A DNA stretch of 64,000 nt from Durusdinium trenchii. Lineage: Eukaryota > Sar > Dinophyceae > Suessiales > Symbiodiniaceae. The DNA is taken from positions 218,710 through 282,709 of the forward strand of contig CAXAMN010003936.1 in the NCBI GenBank assembly GCA_963970005.1. Reading direction: 5' to 3'. The translations under genes and the position numbers were made by a program. A model generated the notes under the pieces. It was not told the origin of the DNA. It did not search any database and saw only the letters and a program-made list of their open reading frames with translations. This document shows positions 30,258 through 40,500 of the stretch, piece by piece (the stretch's first letter is position 1; the number at the start of each line of letters is the position of its first letter).

Positions 30258-32243
30258 CTTGGTGTGTCCTCTCCTTTCTCTGCACCTTCGCAGCCTTCGA
30301 CTCTCCACCTACCCCTCGGTCCGGTCCGGTCCGGCTGCGCCTGACGGCCCAAACGAAGATGGAGCCGGCCAAACAGCCCATGGGCAGCGACCAAAGGAGC
30401 CACCCCTCGGACCGTCGATCCGAACCGGGTTGGAGGAGTGGTGGGCCTCCGACATCTGAGCCCAGTGAAAAAGTGGGAGAGCCGGAAGCGGTTCCAAAAT
30501 GTCTAAACGAGTTCTCACCAGCACTTGCTGGACGGTCTTCGGAGAGGCAAGAACTTGGGTGGGGTGGTCGAGCGTGATTGGACGGGGGAAGCAGGAATCA
30601 ACATGTCCGAGTGGATTGCTTGATCCCGCCCAAACCCTGTCAACAGCCAGCAGCTAGACCATGCTAGACCTAAATGTACAGGTTTGGCACTTGAAGACCT
30701 AGGCTTATAGATGGAAAAGCTTTGACTAGTCTCGAAGCAATGACACTGGCTTAGGGTTGAATTCGGTTCTTCTTCAAACCTACTGTGCCTTTCCTCACTT
30801 CAATATGGGATTCGTCCTTCTTCATGAAGATCATGAAGGGCGGCCCTTTGCAAATCCTTCACACCAAAGAGTCTTGTCTGCGCTCTTTCTTCCATACAGT
30901 GCTGCATAAGGATACTTAGCGCATCTTAACGCATCAGGGTCTTTGCACTAGGCTTCAACGTTTGTCTCTCGCCCGCCCCCACCTCTGGCCCGTTTTCTTC
31001 CCACACTCCTTGGACCTCCGCTTTTTTCACCGAGCGACGGCGGTGTCCAACAAGTGCCCGTTGAAGCTGGAGGCCGTTTGAACTCGAAGGTGCATGAACC
31101 GACTCCACAGGCTGAAAAACCTCAGGCGCCCTGCCGCCATGAAGGTAGCTGCACAGATCAAAAAAGGAACATGTTGCTGGATCTAAGGATCTACACGTTG
31201 AATTGCTTGGTTTCTTCAATGTTTCTCTCTGCCAAATTCTTGGAGCGATAACACGGCTCCTGAGAACACATCTCCGGTTGAGTCCAGCATGTTTAATCAC
31301 GTCGTGTTTGTCTTGCTGCTTGATGATCCACAAGCGCCTGTCAGAAACTTCGGACGTGGAGCAGCACAGACCCTGCATGCCAGCAGCACAGACCCAGTCC
31401 CCCCATTCCTTCAGGGCACAAACACCAGCAACTCAGGGCAACGAAGAGTTTCCACCTTGGCACGTCTCGGGTCTGGCGGAAAGTGGTGGAAGTCGCATCC
31501 ACCGAAGTTCATAGCACCAACATGCACCACTCATGAACTTGACCAAGTGGTGATTCAATGCAAATCTTAAATTCAATCCAGGGCCGCTGTTGAACCAATG
31601 TACGATAATTAGCTTTGCTCCAAGTTCATTTTGGTGGCTCGGAGTGGAATCATCCCTGCATCTCACTCCCGGCAAAAGAAAAAGAATGCATTACGTTATA
31701 TATCTTGGACAAAAAGACTGGTTGATGATTCCAGTAACGCTCTGCACTTCTGGTGCGTGTCCAGATGCCGGCCTCCGAACGGATCCTTCTACCCCCAGCA
31801 CCGGCCCTGCACGGCGGCCGGGGCGCACGGAGGCGGAGACCACGGCGGTGACCAGGAAGGCGGTGGCGATGTGCACGATGAAGGCAGAGTAGTCCCAGGC
31901 GACGCCCATCTCAGGAGCTTCGATGGCCTCACGTGCCGCCGGGGACAAGGCCGACCAGGACCAACTCGAGCACTGCAAGGGAGCACGAATGAACACCCGA
32001 ATTGGAACCCAAAGCTGCTGAAACACCACTCCCTTGAACGAAGACCACCCACCAAATCGTGCAAAGAATATGCCATTCAGACGCGCGGAATGCTCCTGCG
32101 GCGAGAACACGTGGCCCCCCCTCCTTCTCGGCATTGAAGCGGGGGTATCGCTCCAGGTCATCGGGCGCCCAAGGCAGAATGAGCTTCAAGGCTCTCAGCA
32201 AACAATCGGGCAAGGACCGCCAAACGTAGATGATCTTGCCAAC
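30258..32243 (-). CDS. polytopic membrane protein, partial exon set
   Basis: Four exons look real. 32124-32243 (CTCCAG/GTTGG to GAGAAG/GAGG, GA donor) encodes VGKIIYVWRSLPDCLLRALK, then LILPWAPDDLERYPRFNAEK. 31800-31972 (CTTGCAG/TGCTC) encodes AIEAPEMGVAWDYSAFIVHI, then ATAFLVTAVVSASVRPG, a transmembrane helix. About 31262-31372 (ATGCAG/GGTCTG) encodes RRLWIIKQQDKHDVIKHAGL. 30258-30455 (GGCTCAG/ATG to CACCAAG/GTGAG) encodes SEGWLLWSLPMGCLAGSIFV, then WAVRR, a second helix. Phase is 0 for the first three joins. The topology and the Arg clusters after each helix suggest cytosolic loops. I do not recognise the family. A further exon may lie near 31060. Confidence 0.5.
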
Positions 32244-32989
32244 CTGGAGGAGAGGGGCAGACGGCTTGGGGCAAGTGATAGCGCGGGCATCCTGAACGCA
32301 ACGAAAGTCCAATGTCAGAGAACTACCTGGACTCTGGATGGACAGCGATGTTTGTCGCCGGGTTTTCCTGGAAATAAACAATTTGACTCGAAAAGTGTAA
32401 TGGTCTCAGTATGTCTCAGTAGTCTTCCACTTGGCCATGCACGACTTTGATGTCTATTCAAGTGTTTGATTGTTCGTGCATCTAAGACAGGTGGGATTGT
32501 TCCCTCAGCCACCCGGTTTTGCACACCGTGCGGCGAGGGTATGCTGCGCGAAAGGCACCACACCACCCATCAAGAGACCCATGATATAGTTCACATAGAG
32601 CACACCTGCGACGGGTGTCATAAGTCAATAACTTAACAACGAAGTGGCCCACTACATCTTGACAACACCTGGTGATCTGGTTTGGACATCATCCGATGGA
32701 TGAACAATGGTGAACCAATGTAAAGCAGGTGTACTTGCACCACCCATGGGTGACGATTACAATCATCTCGTCAAGACTCTATCAGCAAGTCAATCCTGTG
32801 TATATCATCAAAACCTCTAGACCTCCCTGATCCAGTCCGCGATTCCGTATTGGAGACGTCACCGCGACGTGTGCATTTCTGCGTCTCCCGGGCTCCACCG
32901 GCGACGCTTCGTGCGGAAGCGCCGGTCGCCCAGGTGCGAAGGGCGTCGGGATGCGGGATGCGTATTCAGATGTCTCCAGGGTCTGGAGT

Positions 32990-33266
32990 CGGTTCGGTCT
33001 CTTCAGCTGAGCTGTGTTCTTGGTCCTTTCGTCTTGCCTTTGGGGCAAAGGCCATGTTGGATGGATCTTTGCTTATTGGACGAAGCAGGCACGTCATTTC
33101 CCCAACGGTTCAATCTGCCAGAGAATGGTTGAGACTCTTGGACCCTTCCCGCGATCTATCCAAGCTACGAGCTAGGGGCGATTTTGCGAGCATGGTGTGG
33201 CGATATTGTCCGGTTGAGCTTGAAGATTTATGGCAATTCAATGGGACCATCTTGAGAATGCCGTGA
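32990..33266 (+). CDS. weak plus-strand coding candidate
   Basis: The plus frame reads AMLDGSLLIGRSRHVISPTV, then AREWLRLLDPSRDLSKLRAR and VELEDLWQFNGTILRMP, to a TGA at 33264-33266. Composition is protein-like. The minus strand is open over part of it, and all better-supported genes here are on the minus strand, so this stays tentative. With the next entry it could form a gene divergent from the membrane gene. Confidence 0.3.
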
Positions 33267-33487
33267 ACGAAATGTGGGACATCACAAGTGACAGTGCCGC
33301 TCCATTGTGGAGACTATATGCATTGTAACACTCGTAAGCGGAGCACCGCGACAAGCACCTGCAGCATTGGGAGCGACAGAACATGGGTATGAATCGGTAT
33401 GATGTCACAAAATGTCACAAAGCATCGGCGAAGAAGGCACAAGGATGGTGCAAGCAGGAATGACAAGTTGTGTTTGGTCAATTTTCC

Positions 33488-33603
33488 GAGGGCACAAGGC
33501 TCTGACGAAGCAAGACCTGCAGGCTGAGGACATGCGCCGCCGCGGCCAACGTGTGAGGGAAAAGCGGAAGGCCGAACCCTTGAGGAGGGCACCTCTCCGG
33601 TAA
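33488..33603 (+). CDS. weak plus-strand terminal exon
   Basis: GHKALTKQDLQAEDMRRRGQ, then RVREKRKAEPLRRAPLR, ends at TAA 33601-33603. The Lys/Arg/Glu-rich C-terminus looks coding; the minus-strand frames over it are Ser/Cys/Leu-rich and less likely. No joined exon is proven. Confidence 0.3.
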
Positions 33604-34037
33604 AGGATGAGGTGCGATCTGACCCTGAATGAGATTTGGGTTGCTGGGCTTCTGACGGAAACTATATATTATCTAAGTACTGATCTAGGTGTATGTAAGA
33701 GTGTCGGCTTACATATCGTAGAATCAATGTGTGCTTTGTCTAGTTGCAGGGCTTGGTCATGGAACAATTCATGACGCGCACAGACCCAGCGCTGATCCCA
33801 TGGAGGGCGATCGAGTCATAGATAGTTGACTAGAAGGTCCTGTCAAGGTGGAACAAACTAAAGTATAGCACGAGCTGTCCCGAAGACATATGTCAACAAG
33901 CGAAGAGCTCCATACACTTGCGCTATCTTTATGTTTCATATAGGTACGATAAGGTCTTACACTCTCTCTCTCTCTCTCCCCCTCGGGATGTGGTGAAACC
34001 ACGCAATCGAAATCCAACCCTAATTGTGTGTTGCGTA

Positions 34038-34584
34038 CTATTCAGTGGTCACGCCTGGCTCAGCAAGGGGTTGCCCCAATGCTTCTTGAAGGTTGCTCTC
34101 AAAAGCGGCATCCAAATCCTGTGCGAGGCCTGCTTGCAGTTTTTGCTTGGCAGTTGCAAGGGTAACCAAGAACTCGACAGCTGTTGGCAGATCACATTTC
34201 CTCGATTTGACTTGAACTGTATCGATGTTCGCACCGGCCACCTAAGCAGGGACGGGCCTATTCCCATACGAGCTTGTAGATGCCTAGCATCGTTTGGGAT
34301 GTGCTGCCTTTGCCTCCTTTTTCTTGTGCTTCGACTTCTGATTTGGCGTTTTGAGTGTAGTGTAGGCAGATGATGGTCGAAGCGCTTGCAGGCTTTGAGG
34401 ATCAGCCAGGGCCTCAAATGATTCAGAGACCAAATGAAACGCCTCCTTGCTTGCGCCTGAAGATGTGTCGTGCCGAAATTGCCAGGCATTGTCGGCGACT
34501 CGTCCTCTCGAATCAAAATAGCTTCCGCCGCGACACCCAGCAGCCTTTCTTTGGCTTAGGGCTCTTTAGGTGGTGACACTCGAA
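34038..34584 (-). CDS. C-terminal exons (channel gene or next gene)
   Basis: Exon about 34310-34584 encodes SYFDSRGRVADNAWQFRHDT, then EAFHLVSESFEALADPQ and a Lys-rich KSKHKKKEAK. It can end at a GC donor (GGCAAAG/GCAGC). Exon 34038-34248 (CTTAG/GTGGCC) continues VAGANIDTVQVKSRKCDLPT, then AKQKLQAGLAQDLDAAFESN, to a TAG. Phase agrees (0/0). The tail is soluble and helical. It could be the cytosolic C-terminus of the channel, or a separate small gene. Confidence 0.5.
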
Positions 34585-37500
34585 GTGGACAGCTCACAGC
34601 TCCCTAACCAACCAGAGAGGCTGGGCGGGGCTGGGCGGGGCTGGGCGGGGCAACCCTCTTTCAACAAGCCCATGGCACCCCCATGTGACCGTCGCACCCA
34701 TATCACCGGACGGGAGAGGGTCGACTCCTCTGCCGGTGCCTGGCACGTGCATCGCATAGAAGGCATCACCAATTGCTGCTTCCAGCCCTTGGGAAGAGCA
34801 GTCTTTAAGCACTGAAGACGTCAGATGTGAAGATACGAACTTTTTTTGGACCACTGATGCGTGACAGACACTGGGAATGAGCCTCCAATAGAGATTCTGT
34901 GGGGATCCATCCCTCGTTCCCTAGCACAAAGTCAGTAGACCAGATCAAATCAGTAACAAATAACAAATACTGAAAAACCACCTGATGACAGTGATTGGTA
35001 GTGAGTGGCTTCCTCTGGCGGAGGCTTCAAAAAGGTGACTTCAGGGTTCATGGCGTACAAATCCCAAGTTGGTCCCCTACCACCTGCAGACTGCCCACTG
35101 CCTTGTTCTACGACAGCTCACAGAACAGGTGACTCCTCGTTTTGCCCACTTTGACGTGCCCGCACAAGACGATCACCGAAGACCTAGTGATGGCAACTCC
35201 TGGCAATCCCCCCATGCACCCCCCCACCCAAGCTGCAACACTGCCTCTCCACATCTCCAAGAGACCGATGTTGCCAGTGTCCACCAGGGGCGAAAAGATT
35301 TCCACAGTGCCGCCCTCCTTCCCAATGACTGCCCAAGCCGTGACCTTGGGCATCTGAGTGGGGGGAATGGTAAATGGCTTGGAGCTGCACAGCTGTCCTG
35401 TCATCTTGAATGCGGAAGGTACTTATATATATATATGGTCTTTTGTGTGCTTATGGTGCTCCTTTCTTCCTAGTCTAAACATCTATGCTTCGTCAAGCAG
35501 CCCCCAGGCCCAGCCAAGTGTTGAAAAACTGCACGGTGGTATTCAACACGAAAATGAAGGTGTCGAATCGATCCTGGCAGAGAGGATTGAAGCTCAAATC
35601 CCAGAGCTTCGAGATATGTCCACGACTCCTACTACTACTACGACGACGACTACGACTACGACTACGACTACGACTACGACTACTACTACCACCACAGCCA
35701 GGCTGGCAGGGAAACATGGTTCAAAAGGAATTTGTGAAGCGAAGGCATCCTGACTGTCATATGATTAATGATTGCTTTCTTTCTTTAACTCTCTTTCCTG
35801 ACACAAGAACTTGGGCCACTTCACCCGCTCTCGGTCTCCAACGACCGGCCGCCTTCTTCTTGAAGCCAGCGAACCACGCCTGGTTGTAGACCTCCCGTCC
35901 GGCAGGTCAACCCCGTTTGGAACTGTCTGTCGGTCACGTCACGTGAGTCACGCGCGGCTGGGAGGTGGTTCGCTTGGAGTTACTACAGTATGGTCGTTCC
36001 TTGGCGAGGTGTGCAAGAATCTCCCAAACTGCAGATCTGGTCCGAAAGCATGGGTATGAAAAAGCCAAACAGACACCTAAAGGTGTGCATCCATTGACTT
36101 TGAGGTCACATGTCCATGCAGCCATGTGTCACATGTCTGTACTCCAAAATGCATGCCTGTGCGGAGATCTGCTGATTAACGATGCCCAACAGCAGGCCAG
36201 CGATTGTTTGGCCTGAGATGCCCCCACAAAAACACAATCTTGGACATTGTCCCATTGTGTTTTGAACCCTGTTCGTCAAACTGTTTCTGTTAAATCATCC
36301 CCTACTGCTTGACTCGGAGGGAACAGCCAGAAACTTCTGCCAAAGCACTTGGTCCCGCCAGGTCAGCGCCGGAGGACATAAACACGCCCACCACGAAGAC
36401 CTGGGCCCGCCGTGGACCGCTACACGGTCCAACATCCGTGGTGGCATGACCTGGGACACCAGAGAAGCCGCGTTATACGCGCCAGGGCGCGTTGTAGGGA
36501 AGGATGATCAAGGCGTTCACCTGGGAAATTCGACGAAGCCGTTCAGAGTCGGAAGGGGTGAAGCGTGAAGGTCGAAAGGGGGGCATCTAGAACTGCTCTT
36601 CTTGACACATCTGGACTCACTAGAAACTGGACAATGCTATCTTAGGAAGACGATGTTCCATGACCAACAGGGGATGTTATGTTCCACATCTGTGTGAGCA
36701 GGAGTGTAACCAAAATCAAGGACCTAAGCAACCACGTCTCGCGCACAAGGGATCCACGCCTCAGAAAACATCACAAGCACCTAGTCCTCTGGCTGTGGAA
36801 TGGTGCGGATGCCTGGTTCCGAAATCCAACAAAGTCACCCAAAAGAAGGAGGCGACACCACCCTTCCTCGGTCCCTCGGAACTGTCAAAGCGAAAAGAGA
36901 TCAGGCACCAGGCCAACCGAAGATCCCACCAGCGGCTCCCTCACCGGTGAAGAAAACACCCGCAGCTCGGCAAGCGTCGATCAGAAAGAATGCCACCACC
37001 TTCAACGCTCCCTTCCTCGGTCGCGCTTCGTCGGCTCGCGCCTTGATGCCCATGGTATGTCACGGTCTTTGTTTCCCAAACATCCCCAAACCATCTTTTG
37101 CATCAAATCCACTCAAATCCTATGTCCGAACTGGGGGCCAACATGCCGATGATTGGGCGGACATGTGTGGCATCGCCCACGCAAATTGTTCCTCACTCTG
37201 AGCTCCCGGACACAGCATTGTGGCCCACCTTGCTGTCTGTGTTGTGCTGGTTTTCCCAGAAAACGGACACGGGGTCGAAGTCGACACCTTCAATCTCCTC
37301 GGAGTTGGACATGCCCGGGAGATGGTGGTGGTGTTCTGGGGGGGTTGGAGGGCTCCAAAGATGCTCCAGGCAAAGTACGTGAGAATCATGCGACGCAGTG
37401 GGAGGACAAACAAGACCTTAACTTTAGATCTTTAGTGTGGGGAAGTTTTGGAAGTTCTGAATTCAAACGTGCTATCCTTAAAGAGCCAGATTCAGATTGA

Positions 37501-40500
37501 TCGATTGCCAAGCCCAGAAGCTCAATGGACTTTGTTCAAAAGATTGATTTGTCCTTCGAATTCGACTTGGGACGCCAGTCGCACAGACAGAAAACATCCT
37601 GTCAAGCAGCCACGTTTGGGAGCTCTGGCATCTCTATCACCTTCTTGTTCACACCTCGAGTGCGCGACGGTCGGGCGACCGTTGGGCGACCGTTGGGCGA
37701 GGCGGCGCGACCCGCGCGACGCGACGCGTTCGATCTGCAAGCCGCCGGCGTTCGTTCAGGTCTGCCATGATCAGTCAATACGACTAAATACGGTCCAAGA
37801 CCCTTGGTTCTCCGTCTCGCGACGCGGTGTAGTCCATTCGGATCCTTCGGATCCTGCGGATCCGAGTGGCCGTACTTCTCCAGGACTTCATCGCGCTTGG
37901 ACGCCTTGTTGAAGACCACGAAGGCTCGCCCCACAGATTTCAGGCGCCTCAAGAAGTCCCCCAGGTGGAAATCGCTTGGGTGACTGGAGGGTATAGCTTT
38001 TGCAGAATGCAAATCCACACAGGGTGTGATAGGCCCTGCTAGGCTGCTGGGGCCTCAGAAGCGATTGCTGAATGATCTGAATGAATGTCACCTACTATGT
38101 CACCTAATTATATAGTTAGAGGTCCAAAACCCGAGGATAGATCCGAATTTCTGCAGGGTGGCTCAGTCATGGCGAATTCATGGCAAATAGCTTTGGCATC
38201 CTGCTATTCACCAATTCGTCAGCCCCCAGCGCTGCTTTGGCGTGTACTGGCCCTTCACCCCCAAGTCGCCCCATCTTAGATTTCTAGTTCTCAACCGAGT
38301 TCCCTGGCAAAAAGAACTCCGCTTCACATCTGCTTCACCTCGCCCCACTCCCCAGCCACCCGGTGTTTTTGTCGGCCCAGGATCCCATCGTTGAACATCC
38401 GCTCGGTCTTCTCCTTATCCTCCGCTTGCTGCTTCTCCCATTCAAACATCCGGGACGTCCAACTCTTCCGCCCCTCGAAGGCACCGATCTGGAACTCCTG
38501 GAGCTCCACAGCCCGAAAAGAACCAACGAAAAGGACTGCCAGGGGCGTTCTCCAAATGGGATGACATCGCTTGACACTCCCATTTGGATGATTCTGTTTT
38601 GGTGGACTCGCGGCAGGAACTGCTTCCAAAAGTTTTCTTTTCTCGTAGGACATCCATCGGACCTTCTCAGGATTCTCAGGTCTCTATCGGACCCGCTCAG
38701 CAAGCGACGCGTCCCCGACACGACGCGTCGCGCGAATTGGCGTCGGCGAAGTCGCTTTCGCGCGAATGCGCCTTGTGGCGGGTGATGTTTGAGAGGATTG
38801 TCTCCACTTCCGTGCGCAAAGTGAAGTCCTGGATGGATAGATGTGGGCCCTCGCTAGTGGAAAAATATGGAAAGATATGTAAAAATGAAGACCAAAAATG
38901 AAAAGAGGACCTCCTCTTCCAGTGTTCTACCAATATTGTTTTCGGGTGGATGGGTTTTCTGCATATACGATCAAGGGAAGAGCGGAGTTGTGCCGAAGGT
39001 CCGAGAGGTCGTAGGCAATACTTACCCCGTGGATGTCGCCCTCGTCCAGCTCCATGTGTTGCCGGAGTTGCTTCTCCAGCATCTTCTGCAACTGGGCCTA
39101 TGGCAACACGCCGATATTCTGCCAAGTCAGTTTCTCCAACGAAAAGAATGAGGGCACCTGCAAGCTAGTTATAGGCGGCAAGCACTTTCTTGCCACGCTG
39201 GCTACAAGGAGCTATCAAAAAGTTGCAGCAAGCAAACTCCAAGAATAGCAACAGGCCAAAGCAACACAAGCCGCAAGAAACCACATCCCCGACACGACAA
39301 GTAGCGAATAGCTGGAGAACTGACGAACCAGCTTGGGCAGCGAAAACTTGTTGGCGAGCTATCCGCAGAACAAACAGAGGTCAAAGGCTCTCTGTGCCAA
39401 ACTCTTTCCGTTCAAGCTGAGCCCTGCCTCATTCGTGGTGCTCGCTGGCAAGCCCGTCCTCAAGACAAAAAGAGAACACCCGTCCGTCGAGAAGGCACAA
39501 CAAAGAAGCTTTTCCAATGTTCATGCATCCCAGAAGGAACCAGAACACCGAGACAGCACCAGTCTCAGGCCCCGTCAGCAACACGGCATAGTCCGAGCTG
39601 TCCACGTTCTGCTCATCGAACCAGGTGTAGAAATGGTAGCAACCTGGTTTACATCAGTCGCAGAAATGGATCACAGTACAACACGTAGGTTCCCATGTTC
39701 CCACAATAGGGCTATATATAGAGGTTATCGGTTATCCTCGGTGTTGGAATTGCCAAATGTAGAAGTTGTGGGGAAATAGGGAAGGACTGAGTAAGCTTGA
39801 GGTAAATTGAAATTCAGAACTTCTGTGGCTGGTATCAACCCCAAAAGTGTGTTCCAAGGAACTGTAGCTCTGCTGCAACGACAGCACCTCAGTGTGGTCT
39901 CAACGCTGTGACAGCGCCTTCTTTGACTCCATTCGCTCACGTGACAGCGCCGTGCTGAGGGTGCCACAAAGATGAAACCCCACATCGCACCTGGGAGCGC
40001 TCCCAAACACACCGAGCACCGGTCAGCTCATGAACACCGGTCCTTCAGAAACTTCATCTTTCGGACAAGAATGATGCCTCCATGAGCGGTCTCATGCGGT
40101 TTCCATCTCCAAGGTCAACCCCAACAACACAGGGCATTCTTGCTCAAACACACTCAATGACCCTTTCGGCACTCGGTACTCCAGAAAGAATGGGGCACTC
40201 GGTACTACAAAGGGAATGGGGCACAGCCAGGGGCAACAGTTCTCTCAAACCCGGCATAAAATACTTAGCACAAAGCCTTGGTATAGGACCAGGACACCTG
40301 TTCGGGATCTCCTAGTGGAAAGGCCAACAGGAATACTTCCTTCTGCTGCCCTACCAGAGTGAAGAAGCAGCTTGATCGACATTCAACAGTTCACAGGCGG
40401 AACGGGTTGAAATCCGGAGCGCTCCGATCCATTCGGATCCCCTTTCCAGTACTGTACTCATAATGTCCCCCGATGATCCCTGATGAGGGCCACCAATAAA

